From contig JAICQA010000006.1 of the NCBI GenBank assembly GCA_025929595.1, positions 1 to 23,542 on the forward strand: a DNA stretch of 23,542 bases. The letters run 5' to 3'. Of the stretch, positions 14,885 through 23,184 are shown one piece after another (the stretch's first letter is position 1; each line of letters opens with the position of its first letter). The notes under the pieces were generated by a model that was not told the origin of the DNA, searched no databases, and saw only the letters and a program-made list of their open reading frames with translations. The stretch is from Xanthobacteraceae bacterium (GTDB lineage: Bacteria; Pseudomonadota; Alphaproteobacteria; Rhizobiales; Xanthobacteraceae). A program made the translations under genes and the position numbers.

Positions 14885-15024
14885 AAGCGTCCCATCAACC
14901 CGGCGACGCCGATAATGATCAGGTAGATCGCGACGATATAATTCAGCAGCCGCGGCACGAGCAGAATGAGAATGCCCGCGACGAGCGCGACAAGCGGCGA
15001 AAGAAGCTGCGGATTGATGTCCAT
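14881..15024 (-). CDS. DUF3096-like small membrane protein
   Basis: A 47-aa protein, almost entirely two hydrophobic helices: SPLVALVAGILILLVPRLL, then NYIVAIYLIIIGVAGLMGR. The pattern L-x-x-LVAGILIL-x-x-PRLLNYIVAIYLI-x-IG is what I know from the DUF3096 family of small membrane proteins, whose function is unknown. The ATG at 15024 is chosen over the longer frame (up to 15129) because the family motif begins right after it and GGGGACC lies just upstream; the added upstream residues are basic and unlike the family. Its stop shares the CTAG at 14881-14884 with the stop of the convergent dehydrogenase. Confidence 0.8.
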   Translation of the reverse strand: MDINPQLLSPLVALVAGILILLVPRLLNYIVAIYLIIIGVAGLMGRF

Positions 15025-15125
15025 GATGGTCCCCGGTGTCCCGACGGCGCAACGCAATCCCGCCAACGGCCGAAGGGGCATTCGGGTTCCGCTTGCGCGA
15101 CGATTTTCCGCAAGAGCGGCGGTGA

Positions 15126-16064
15126 TCACATTCGCAGCAGCCGCTTTGCTTCGCGTTCGAGCGGCGCGTGCCGGCGCGGATCGCCATTGCCACGCTCGAT
15201 ATTGTCGAGGCTGCGCGCAATCAGGTACAGGCGCGCTGCGATTCCGCTGCTTGTATTGAGGTCGTCGGCGAACGCCGCTTCCATGCGGCGGTAAAGCTCG
15301 GGGTCGCGGGCCGAAAACAGAAGCAGCATGGCGGCGTCATACCCGCGCGGCGCGGCGCCATAGAATTCCCAGTCGAGCAATGAAAGCGTGGGCGCCGTTA
15401 CATTGCTCCAGTTCAGATCCCCGTGCGCCATGCGCCATTCGGCAATGTCGTAGGGGGCTTTGCGCCCGAACCGCTCCGCGATGATCCGCGCGATCGGCCC
15501 GGGATGGATGAGCCAGCGCGACAACGGCTCGGCCGCCAGGCGCGCGAAAACCGACCCGAGCTCGCGTAGCCAGTCGTCGCCGATCGCTGGCATGGCCGAG
15601 GAAATCCACGGGGTCGTCTGACCCGAAGGGGAGGGCGCAAGAGAGTACACGAACGCGTGCAACTCCGACCCTTCCAGAGACCACTCCAATTCGCGCAGAA
15701 TCCGCGGCTGAGATATTCCCTCGACGGCCTGCGCCAGACGCTCGCCCTGCCGCCGCCACTGCTCCCTGAGCCCGCCCTTTTCAGAAATCTTGAGCCAGTT
15801 CGCGGTGCCGTCCGTCCGGCATAGTTTCACGCCGATGGACGTTTGCCTTACGCTGGTGTGGGCATCCCCTTCCGGCACCGCGCCGATCGTCTGGCACGCC
15901 TCGGAAATGGCGCGCCGCTGCGCGTCAGGCGACAGGCCGGCGACGATCGGAGATAGCGCGGGGCGCGGCCAGTCCAGACCGGGCGCCATGCGGTAGGCCC
16001 GCCATGTTGCCCGCCAGCGCCGGCCGTGCCGCAGAACGGGCCGGCGCAGCGCCTGCCATCGCAT
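15126..16064 (-). CDS. Aminoglycoside phosphotransferase/choline kinase-like protein
   Basis: A 312-aa protein of the APH/choline-kinase fold. The catalytic loop is HGDLNWSNV (His214, Asp216) and the metal-binding motif is LLDWEFYG (Asp231); an ATP-contacting lysine may be the one in NWLKISEKGG. The N-terminal lobe is poorly conserved and very rich in Arg and Trp (MRWQALRRPVLRHGRRWRAT). The start may therefore be later, for example the Met at residue 26. The substrate is unknown; most chromosomal members of the fold are not antibiotic-resistance enzymes. The gene begins 3 bases after the glyS stop, so it is very likely translated from the glyS transcript. Whether that link has meaning is unknown. 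Confidence 0.8.
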   Translation of the reverse strand: MRWQALRRPVLRHGRRWRATWRAYRMAPGLDWPRPALSPIVAGLSPDAQRRAISEACQTIGAVPEGDAHTSVRQTSIGVKLCRTDGTANWLKISEKGGLREQWRRQGERLAQAVEGISQPRILRELEWSLEGSELHAFVYSLAPSPSGQTTPWISSAMPAIGDDWLRELGSVFARLAAEPLSRWLIHPGPIARIIAERFGRKAPYDIAEWRMAHGDLNWSNVTAPTLSLLDWEFYGAAPRGYDAAMLLLFSARDPELYRRMEAAFADDLNTSSGIAARLYLIARSLDNIERGNGDPRRHAPLEREAKRLLRM

Positions 16065-16067
16065 CGA

Positions 16068-18305
16068 TCAGCCTTCGATCCGCGAAAAATCGGCTACCGA
16101 GAGCGTCGCCTTGCGAATGCGGTCGAGGAGCTTCAGGCGGTTCTCACGCAACGCCCTGTCGTCGGCGTTCACGGTCACTTTGTCGAAGAAGGCATCGACC
16201 GGCGCGCGCAGCCCCGCCACTGCGGTCATCGCCGCCGCAAAGTCTTCGTTCTTGAGCGCGGCTGCGACTTCGTCCTCCGCGCGCAGGATCGCCGTCGACA
16301 GCGCCTTTTCCTCCGCCTCCTTCAGAAGGCTCGAATCCGGCGCGCCGGAATAGCTGCGCTTGTCCTTCTTCTCTTCGTCGCGAAGGATATTCGCCGCGCG
16401 GCGGTAGCCGACGAGCAGGTTCTTGCCGTCGTCGCTGTCGAGGAATTTCCCGAGCGCTTCGACCCGCCGCACGATCATCAGCAGGTCGTCCTGGTTCGGC
16501 AGCGCGAAGACTGCGTCCACGAGGTCATGCCGCGCGCCCTGTTCGCGCAGATGCACCTTCAGGCGATCGGCAAAGAAGGCGAGGAGGTCGGTGGTGAGGT
16601 CGAGATCCTTATGCGCGCGCACAAGGCTCGTCAGCTCCACCCGCTTGTCACGTTCGATCTGCGAGGCGAGCGCCTCCAGCTTTACCGCAGTCTCGACGTC
16701 CTCCGAGGACAGCGCTGCGATGTCGGCGTGCAGCGGACCGAGGATGGTTATGGCTTCGGCGAGCGCCTCGTCCTTGCGCACGGCCGCGAAATGCCGCCAC
16801 AGCGTGTCGCGCAGCTTCAGCCGCAATCCGTTTTCGATCACGATGCGGATGATGCCGAGCGCCGCGCGGCGTAGCGCGAACGGGTCCTTGGAGCCCGTCG
16901 GTTTTTCGTCGATCGCCCAGAAGCAGACCAGCATGTCGATCTTGTCGGCGAGCGCGACCGCGATCGAAACGGGCGCCGTCGGCGCGCGGTCGCCGGGGCC
17001 CTGCGGCTTGTAGTGTTCCTCGATGGCGCTCGCGACGTCAGGGTCCATCTTTTCGCCGAGCGCGTAGTACTTGCCCATTAGCCCCTGCAACTCGGGAAAC
17101 TCGCCGACGACTTCCGTCAGCAGGTCGGCCTTGGCAAGCTTGGCCGCGCGCTCGACCTTCGCCGCGTCGGCCTTCGCGACCGGCGCGAGCTGGTCGGCAA
17201 GCAGCGAAATGCGTTCGAGGCGTTCTGCCTGCGATCCGAGCCGGTCATGGAAGGTGATCGACTTGAACTTGGGCAGGCGCTCTTCAAGTTTCGTCTTGCG
17301 GTCGGCGTCCCAGAAGAATTTTGCGTCCGCGAGGCGGGCGCGGATCACGCGCGCATTGCCGGCCCTGATCTCGTCGCCGCCGTCCTTGGCCTCGATATTG
17401 GCGACGAGGATGAATTTGTTCGCGAGCCGGCCGGTCTTGCCGTCGCGCAGCACGAAGCACTTCTGGTTGTTGCGGATCGTGGCGCGGATCACTTCATCCG
17501 GAATGTCGAGAAATGCCTTGTCGAACTCGCTGACGAGCACCACCGGCCATTCGACGAGCCCGGCAACTTCCTCAAGCAGTCCCTCGTCCTCGACCAGCTC
17601 CAGCCCCTGCGCCATGGCGAGGTTCTTCGCGTCGGCGAGGATCTGCGCCTTGCGACGCTCGCGATCGACGACGACCTTCGCGGTGGCGAGCTTCTTCATC
17701 CAGTCGTCGAGGCGCCGAACCTCGATCTTGCCCGGTGCGTGGATGCGATGGCCGTAAGTGGTCTGGCCGCTCGCGACTCCGTCGATCTCGAATTGCACGA
17801 CCGCGGGTTCTTCCGTCTCCGGCCCGAAGGTGCAGACGACCGCATGCAGCGGGCGCACCCATTGCAGGTCGCGCGCGCCCCAGCGCATCGACTTCGGCCA
17901 CGGAAATTTCGCGACCGCTTCCGGCACGATCTCCGCGATCACCTCTTCGCTGGCGCGGCCTTTCTTCTCGACGACGGCCACATAGAAGTCGCCCTTCTTG
18001 TCGGGCTGGACCTTCGCCTCGCTGATCGACTTGAGCCCGGCGGCTTTCAGAAATCCTTCGATCGCCTTCTCCGGCGCGCCGACACGCGGGCCTTTCTTCT
18101 CCTCGCGCTGGTCCGGCTGCCGCGCCGGCAGGCCGTGCACCGTGAGCGCCAGCCGCCGCGGCGTCGAAAACGCCTTCGCGCCCTCATAGACGAGGCCCTG
18201 CGCAACCAGCGCATCCGTCACAAGCTTCTTCAAATTCTCCTGCGCCTGCGCCTGCATCCGCGCGGGGATTTCTTCGGAGAACAGTTCGAGGAAAAGGTCA
18301 GGCAT
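16068..18305 (-). CDS. glyS: Glycyl-tRNA synthetase beta subunit
   Basis: The beta chain of the alpha2beta2 bacterial glycyl-tRNA synthetase; it binds tRNA-Gly while the alpha chain (GlyQ) activates glycine. The product is 745 aa, somewhat longer than E. coli GlyS (689). The start MPDLFLELFSEEIPARM at 18305 is the classic N-terminus; the open frame continues upstream into the DUF2207 gene, but that part is Arg-rich shadow. Further marks: FSTPRRLALTVHGL, RNNQKCFVL, LADAKFFWDADRK, ADKIDMLVCFWAIDEKPTGS with KDPFALRRAALGIIRI, and a C-terminal DALR-type region (DAFFDKVTVNADDRALRENR). No glyQ is in the window; it would be expected upstream in many relatives. It is preceded by 71 bases of gap and followed directly by a kinase-like gene. 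Confidence 0.97.
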   Translation of the reverse strand: MPDLFLELFSEEIPARMQAQAQENLKKLVTDALVAQGLVYEGAKAFSTPRRLALTVHGLPARQPDQREEKKGPRVGAPEKAIEGFLKAAGLKSISEAKVQPDKKGDFYVAVVEKKGRASEEVIAEIVPEAVAKFPWPKSMRWGARDLQWVRPLHAVVCTFGPETEEPAVVQFEIDGVASGQTTYGHRIHAPGKIEVRRLDDWMKKLATAKVVVDRERRKAQILADAKNLAMAQGLELVEDEGLLEEVAGLVEWPVVLVSEFDKAFLDIPDEVIRATIRNNQKCFVLRDGKTGRLANKFILVANIEAKDGGDEIRAGNARVIRARLADAKFFWDADRKTKLEERLPKFKSITFHDRLGSQAERLERISLLADQLAPVAKADAAKVERAAKLAKADLLTEVVGEFPELQGLMGKYYALGEKMDPDVASAIEEHYKPQGPGDRAPTAPVSIAVALADKIDMLVCFWAIDEKPTGSKDPFALRRAALGIIRIVIENGLRLKLRDTLWRHFAAVRKDEALAEAITILGPLHADIAALSSEDVETAVKLEALASQIERDKRVELTSLVRAHKDLDLTTDLLAFFADRLKVHLREQGARHDLVDAVFALPNQDDLLMIVRRVEALGKFLDSDDGKNLLVGYRRAANILRDEEKKDKRSYSGAPDSSLLKEAEEKALSTAILRAEDEVAAALKNEDFAAAMTAVAGLRAPVDAFFDKVTVNADDRALRENRLKLLDRIRKATLSVADFSRIEG

Positions 18306-18333
18306 GAAGGCACTCGGAGGCGGGAATGTTGCA

Positions 18334-18364
18334 AGGTGTATATCGACACCTAGCGTATTTTCGA
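18334..18364 (-). promoter_or_regulatory. Candidate promoter/operator upstream of glyS
   Basis: On the minus strand the 71-base gap before glyS holds TATACA (18337-18342) as a possible -10. TCGAAA (18359-18364) lies 16 bases upstream as a weak -35, matching 4 of 6 consensus positions. The -10 sits inside an inverted repeat, AGGTGT (18334-18339) and ACACCT (18346-18351), around ATATCG. This could give glyS its own start, independent of the upstream lemA-DUF2207 pair. It rests on motif matching only. Confidence 0.25.
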
Positions 18365-18376
18365 CAGGGCGGCGAC

Positions 18377-20341
18377 TTACCACCCCCCGCCACCGCCTCC
18401 GCCTCCACCGCCGCCCGAACCGCCGCCGCCGCCGGAAAAGCCCGACGAGCCCGAGGAGGATGCCGGGACCGAGCTTGAAAAGGCGCTTGTCGCCGCCGCG
18501 ACGCTCGACGACACCGCGCTCCCCATGCTGCCGCTCCAGCTTCGGCTGTTGGTCCAGCTCGGCCGGTAAAAGGTCGAAGGGTTCTCGGCAGTCGGATAGG
18601 CGCGCCTGAGTGCGGCCTCGAACGCCTCCGCCCACGGCTTCTCCACGTCGAGCGCCACCGCGTAGGGCAGCAGCGCCTCGAAGCGGTCCGAGGTGATCTC
18701 CGGCGCATTCATGTTGAGCCGCGCCGACTCCGCGGTCTCCAAGTAGAGGTTTAGCCCTTCGAGCTTGTCCATCACCTCGCGGCCGACATCGGTCGGCGCG
18801 CGCAGGAGATGGAGAAAAAGTCCATTGATGCCCGCGAAGGCGCCGATCAGCGCGAAGGGGAACGGATAGTCGCGCAGAATTGTGGGAACGACCTCGGCGA
18901 TGCTCCCAAAGAAGGATGCCGTGACCGAAATGAACTGGAAAAAGAAGTAGGTCAGGAAGCCGCCAACGAAGATGACCCGCAGCGCCGTCTTGTAGGTCCA
19001 GGTCTCGCGCGCGGCCCCCGTCAGCGCCGCGACCATCGGCACGGCGAACACGCCGATGAAGAAGCCAGCGAAAACCGCCGCGAAGATCAGCGCATATTCC
19101 TCAGGCCGCATGTTGCCGAACACGAGCACGGCGACGATCACGCCGGCCGTGAGCGCAAGACCCGCGATGAAGTAGCCCGCGTTCTTGCGGAAGAACTTGT
19201 GCTTGTTCTCGCTCTCGATTGCCTCCTTGAATGCTGTGCCGATTTTGGCGACCGACGTACCGTTGTCGGTGTCGATCCTGGCCTCGCCGCCTTCGCTTTT
19301 CACCCAGTCGAAGATTGCGCGCTCGCCCGGTGGAAGTGCGACGCCGCGCGCGGGCTCGTGTCCGGTCGATTTCAGCGTGAGCGTCTCGCCTTGCTCATCG
19401 AACTTCACGAGCTTGCGCACGGCGAGCGACAGCGCCGCCGCCGTGAAGGCGCGCCAGAGGTTGCGGCCCAGCCCCCAGTTATGGATGTAGTTCGCGAGCG
19501 CGGGAGAAACATCTTTCGGCGCATGAAAGAGCGGGATGATCGTGCCGCCCTTTGGATCGCGTCCGATCGCGTTCCAGGCGAAGGAGTAATAGGCGAGCAG
19601 CAACGCAAAGCCGAGGCCTGCGATGATCCAGCTCTTGTAGTCGAGGAAGGTCCAATAAATCTTCTGAAGCCGGCCGGGCTCGTTCACCGCCCCCGGCGGT
19701 AGCGCGGCGACGATGGAGAATCCTTCGCGAACTCCAAGCTGCCGCGTCGTTGCGACCCGCAATTCGCCGTTCGGCTCGATCTCGCCGCGCCAGTCGGTGC
19801 CGCGCTCGCCGTAACTGCCCGTATAAGCGGTCCACTTCGACGGTTGCGCCCCATCTTCGAGCACGACCCGCACACTCGCGCGCTCGATCGGGAAATTCCA
19901 CTCGTTGCCCGTCACGTTCCAGAACAGTTCTGCGCCGCCGTCGAACCAGCGAATTTGTCGCCCCGTCCGGTAGCGGAACGTGTAGCGATATTGCCCCGGT
20001 CGCAGCAGCACCCCTTCGCTGCCGGCGTAAATGCGGATGCCCTCCAGGTTGCGCGCCGTATGATAGGGCTCGGGGCGCCCGTCGCGCTGTACAGCGAGCA
20101 GCTCGAACGACACATTCCGCAAGCGTCCTTCGGGGTCGCGGAAGGTGAGCGGGAAGTCGCGGTAGATGCCGCGGCGGATGTCGCGGCCTTCGGCGCGCAC
20201 GACGATCGACTCGGTCACGGTCAGCATGCCGTCGCGCGCCACGCGCACGACGGCGTCGAAGCTATGGATAACCTCGGCGGCAGCCGCGGCGGTGGCTGTG
20301 GCGGTTAGCAGAAGCGAAGCAAGCGCGAGGCGGCGCAGCAT
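18377..20341 (-). CDS. DUF2207 membrane protein with glycine-rich tail
   Basis: A 654-aa membrane protein. A signal peptide (MLRRLALASLLLTATATAAAAAE) leads to the DUF2207 domain at about residues 25-215: HSFDAVVRVARDGMLTVTES, then RRGIYRDFPLTF and GAELFWNVTGNEWNFPI. A transmembrane helix follows at about 240-258 (SWIIAGLGFALLLAYYSFAW), with a cytoplasmic stretch containing YIHNWGLGRNLWRAF after it. Several more helices follow at about 395-535, and then a cytoplasmic region ending in a Ser-rich and poly-Gly tail (SSSGSSGFSGG and a run of glycines before the final Trp). The Gly-rich end is common in the family. Function is unknown; DUF2207 proteins are regularly encoded next to lemA, as here, with 5 bases between the genes. 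The two products probably work together in the envelope. Confidence 0.92.
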   Translation of the reverse strand: MLRRLALASLLLTATATAAAAAEVIHSFDAVVRVARDGMLTVTESIVVRAEGRDIRRGIYRDFPLTFRDPEGRLRNVSFELLAVQRDGRPEPYHTARNLEGIRIYAGSEGVLLRPGQYRYTFRYRTGRQIRWFDGGAELFWNVTGNEWNFPIERASVRVVLEDGAQPSKWTAYTGSYGERGTDWRGEIEPNGELRVATTRQLGVREGFSIVAALPPGAVNEPGRLQKIYWTFLDYKSWIIAGLGFALLLAYYSFAWNAIGRDPKGGTIIPLFHAPKDVSPALANYIHNWGLGRNLWRAFTAAALSLAVRKLVKFDEQGETLTLKSTGHEPARGVALPPGERAIFDWVKSEGGEARIDTDNGTSVAKIGTAFKEAIESENKHKFFRKNAGYFIAGLALTAGVIVAVLVFGNMRPEEYALIFAAVFAGFFIGVFAVPMVAALTGAARETWTYKTALRVIFVGGFLTYFFFQFISVTASFFGSIAEVVPTILRDYPFPFALIGAFAGINGLFLHLLRAPTDVGREVMDKLEGLNLYLETAESARLNMNAPEITSDRFEALLPYAVALDVEKPWAEAFEAALRRAYPTAENPSTFYRPSWTNSRSWSGSMGSAVSSSVAAATSAFSSSVPASSSGSSGFSGGGGGSGGGGGGGGGGGW

Positions 20342-20346
20342 TCGCG

Positions 20347-20904
20347 TCAGACCTGTACGCGCGGCACGTTGCGCTCGGCGGCGTCGGTGAGTTCGAAATA
20401 GGCGCGCTGCGTGAAGCCCGTGAGGCGTGCCACGATATTGCTCGGCACCGTCTCGATCAGCGTGTTCAGGTTGCGCACCGCGCCGTTGTAATAGCGCCGC
20501 GCCATCTGAATTTCGTCTTCGAGCTTCGCAAGCTCGCGCTGCAATTCGAGGAAGTTCGTGCTCGCTTTCAGATCGGGATAAGCTTCCGCCAGCGCGAGCA
20601 GCCGCCCGATCAAACCGGAGAGCGCGCTCTCGGCCTTCGCGCGGCCCGCCACGTCGCCGGCGGGCAGCGAGCGCACTTCGTTGCGCAGTTTCGTGACTTC
20701 CTCAAACAGCTGCCGTTCGTGCGATGCGTAGCCTTTCACCGTGTCCACGAGATTGGGCACGAGATCCGCGCGGCGCTTGAGCTGCACGTCGATGCCACTC
20801 CACGCCTCGTTGGCAAGCTGCCCCGTGCTTACGAGCCGATTGAAGATGACGATGCCATAGAGAACGATCAAGGCAACGCCGATCAGCGCGATCCATTCGG
20901 CCAT
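20347..20904 (-). CDS. lemA: LemA family membrane protein (second copy)
   Basis: A 185-aa LemA-family protein: one N-terminal helix (about residues 4-22), then the helical domain with NRLVSTGQLANEAWSGIDVQ, LKRRADLVPNLVDTVKGYAS, LALAEAYPDLKASTNFLELQ and RRYYNGAVRNLNTLIETVP. It is only a distant paralogue of the copy at 4613-5182. The partner differs too: here DUF2207 (5 bases downstream), there an HtpX-like protease. The ATG at 20904 with GGGAGCTTTC upstream fits the family N-terminus. Its first 100 or so bases and its upstream region have a degenerate twin at about 23040-23190. Confidence 0.95.
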   Translation of the reverse strand: MAEWIALIGVALIVLYGIVIFNRLVSTGQLANEAWSGIDVQLKRRADLVPNLVDTVKGYASHERQLFEEVTKLRNEVRSLPAGDVAGRAKAESALSGLIGRLLALAEAYPDLKASTNFLELQRELAKLEDEIQMARRYYNGAVRNLNTLIETVPSNIVARLTGFTQRAYFELTDAAERNVPRVQV

Positions 20905-20990
20905 GAAAGCTCCCGAATCCGCCCCGGTCCGAGCGTGAACCGGGAATCTACCTCATCGTGTCCAATCCGCCACGCCTGTCGGCGTACGCA

Positions 20991-22970
20991 TCAGTGCCCG
21001 GACGATGGGGGCCTTCCGACGACCGCCGCTTCGCTCCGCTCCGGCGCTCCGTCGCTGACAATCGCCGCCGCATTGCCGCTCATGACCCACCAGAAATGCT
21101 CTTTAAATCGGTGATAGAGCCGGTCGGAACCGTAGGGAGTCGAGATATGGTCGTCGTCTTTGTACAGCAGATTCCCGTCTTCATGCGGCCGGCACGTCGT
21201 CTTGTCGCAGAACAGATCGAGCGGATCGACATACCGCACGCCGGGATATTTCTCCGCCAATTGGCTCAACGCCGTCGTTGCGGGCAAGCGGCGATCCTCG
21301 ACGCTCTTCCGCGATACCGCGCACCGGTCCCAATCGATCCCGTATCGCTCGACGCGTAGAATGCAGTTCGCGGCCTGGTAGGCGAATTCGGGAACCGGGC
21401 CGATGAGCAGGACGCGCCGCTTGTCGTCTGCAAGAAGGGCAGCCAGGCGCGCCTCAAGGGTGCGAATTTTCCACTTGGCCGTATTCCAGCGATAGGTCAC
21501 GATCGCGAAGTCCGCGGGCGGTACTTTTGCCTTGATGCCCACTCCTTCGGGACGCCCGACGCTCGCTCCGACTCGGAGCGCTTCCCGCCGAACCGTGCTC
21601 TCGATTCGATCCAAATGCGAATCTCCGACCAGCATGCCGCGTTGCCCTTTCGCACCCGCGCACAGCGCGTCGGGGCAAACGGACGCAGCCACGAACCCTT
21701 CGCTCGACGCGCTGATCGCGGGATTGCGCATCGTCCAGAGATAGGCGATGCCGCCGATCCCGCCCGAGAACACCGCGAGAGCAAGGGATGCTGCAAATCC
21801 CGCGGCGATGAATCTCTGTCCATGCGCGGACAGATCGGCGGTTTCGCGAACACGCCGCGCGGGTTGCTCGACCCATCGATACGTCACGATTGCCAGAACG
21901 AACGCAAGCGCAGCCATCATCACGTCGCGCGCGAGCGAGGGGTCGCCGAACTGGGCGATGCGAGCGAGCGAGATCATCGGCCAGTGCCAGAGATACCAGC
22001 CGTAAGAGATGAGCCCGACGAACGCGACCGGCTTCCAGGTGATGAGCCGCGTTACCGGCGCGGACGGATTGGCGAGCCCCGAGGCGAGCACGAGCACGGC
22101 GCCGGCCACGGGTGGCACGGCGAGAAATCCGGGAAACCAGCTGCGGTTATCGATAAGGAGAATGGTTGCGAGGATGATCGCGACACCGGCAATGCCCGCG
22201 ACGTTCGTGATATACCGCCGATCGGCAAGGTAGCTGCCGCGTGCAAGAAAGCCGATAGCGCCGCCTGCGGCGAACTCCCAGGCGCGCCAATGCATCATGT
22301 AGAACGCGTGGTTGCCGTTCCTTGGTTCCGTGGCGAGCACACAACCGATCAGGCTGACGGTGAACACGGCGGCGCACGCAAACGACAGCACGCGATACGC
22401 GGAAATCTTTTTCCGAACGGCAAGCACGAAGCAGCCCATCAGCAGAAGCGGCACTACAAGGTAGAATTGCTCTTCCACCGACAGTGACCACGTGTGAGGC
22501 AGCGGTTTTTGAATTGCAGAGACGTCGAAATATCCCTCCTTCGAAAGGAAGTAGAAGTTCGACAGATAAACCGACGAAAAGAACGCGGACAGGCCGAACC
22601 ATTCCCACTCGTAAGGAGACACCAGAATGAATGCCGCGGCGGCGGTCGATGCAAGGATGACGACGATCAGCGGCGGAAAGAGTCGGAGTGACCGGCGCGC
22701 GTAAAACTGCGTCAGCGAAAACGTACCCGACGACATTTCGCCGACCAGATGGTTGATGATCAGATAGCCTGAGATGACGAAAAAGATATCCACACCGACG
22801 AAGCCGCCGCTGAAGCCCGGCACACCGGCGTGATAGCCGACCACGGCCGTCACTGCGATCGCACGCAATCCATCGATGTGCGCGACGCGCGAGGCGCCTT
22901 CCCGAATGGCGGAAGACTGGGGGTAGGCGGTGTCAGCGGCGTGCAACACGCCGTTCTGAAAATGGAGCAC
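20991..22970 (-). CDS. OafA/YrhL-type O-acyltransferase with SGNH domain
   Basis: A membrane acyltransferase of about 659 aa that probably transfers acetyl or other acyl groups to a surface polysaccharide or peptidoglycan. The Acyl_transf_3 domain covers about residues 30-390 and some ten helices. It shows HIDGLRAIAVTAVVGYHAG, GGFVGVDIFFVISGYLI, RRSLRLFPPL and LPHTWSLSVEEQFYLVVPLL. A C-terminal SGNH-hydrolase-like domain has the Ser block GMLVGDSHLD and the late DDDHIS with its Asp and His. The start is uncertain: there is no ATG, and GTG at 22970 or 22949 both give a normal N-terminus, neither with a good ribosome site. Local GC is low for the window (26 of 60 bases at 22501-22560, against 37 of 60 at 12001-12060). 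That, with the lemA fragment on its upstream side, suggests late arrival. Confidence 0.88.
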   Translation of the reverse strand: MLHFQNGVLHAADTAYPQSSAIREGASRVAHIDGLRAIAVTAVVGYHAGVPGFSGGFVGVDIFFVISGYLIINHLVGEMSSGTFSLTQFYARRSLRLFPPLIVVILASTAAAAFILVSPYEWEWFGLSAFFSSVYLSNFYFLSKEGYFDVSAIQKPLPHTWSLSVEEQFYLVVPLLLMGCFVLAVRKKISAYRVLSFACAAVFTVSLIGCVLATEPRNGNHAFYMMHWRAWEFAAGGAIGFLARGSYLADRRYITNVAGIAGVAIILATILLIDNRSWFPGFLAVPPVAGAVLVLASGLANPSAPVTRLITWKPVAFVGLISYGWYLWHWPMISLARIAQFGDPSLARDVMMAALAFVLAIVTYRWVEQPARRVRETADLSAHGQRFIAAGFAASLALAVFSGGIGGIAYLWTMRNPAISASSEGFVAASVCPDALCAGAKGQRGMLVGDSHLDRIESTVRREALRVGASVGRPEGVGIKAKVPPADFAIVTYRWNTAKWKIRTLEARLAALLADDKRRVLLIGPVPEFAYQAANCILRVERYGIDWDRCAVSRKSVEDRRLPATTALSQLAEKYPGVRYVDPLDLFCDKTTCRPHEDGNLLYKDDDHISTPYGSDRLYHRFKEHFWWVMSGNAAAIVSDGAPERSEAAVVGRPPSSGH

Positions 22971-23039
22971 GATCGAGACACCGATCCGGACGGGAGAACC
23001 GCATGTTAATGGCAGCCCACCACCGTGGCAACGATCGCG

Positions 23040-23139
23040 AAACGTTCGGCAAGTGCCGCGTGCGCACGAGGCGGTTGAGGATGACGATCGCATAGAGAAC
23101 GACCGCCGCGACGGCGATCAAGATGACCCACTGCGACAT
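23040..23139 (-). pseudogene. Decayed 5' fragment of a lemA gene
   Basis: Starting at the ATG at 23139, the minus strand encodes MSQWVILIAVAAVVLYAIVI followed by LNRLVRTRHLPN. Against the intact copy at 20347-20904, 19 of the first 32 residues are identical, including W4, VLY, IVI and NRLV. After that the match stops and the frame runs on into unrelated sequence until 22933, giving a 68-aa open frame with no LemA domain. The region before the ATG also resembles that of the intact gene (shared CCCGAATCC and GAATCTA blocks). I read it as a remnant of a lemA copy cut off by the acyltransferase insertion or by a partial duplication. Whether the short frame is translated is unknown. Confidence 0.7.
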
Positions 23140-23184
23140 TGAATGGCCCCCGAATCCTGTAAAGGGATAGGGACCGAATCTAGC

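Noticed and set aside
15126..16064. The kinase-like gene as an antibiotic-resistance determinant
   Set aside because: Only fold-level motifs of the APH/choline kinase group are present, the N-lobe is atypical, and it is embedded behind glyS with no mobile element nearby.
18306..18635. N-terminal extension of the glyS frame by 110 codons
   Set aside because: It overlaps the end of the DUF2207 gene, is Arg-rich and precedes the classic GlyS start MPDLFLELFSEEIP.
20991..22970. The acyltransferase locus as part of a mobile element or defence island
   Set aside because: No transposase, integrase, inverted terminal repeats or defence genes are seen around it; only one flank carries a duplicated segment.
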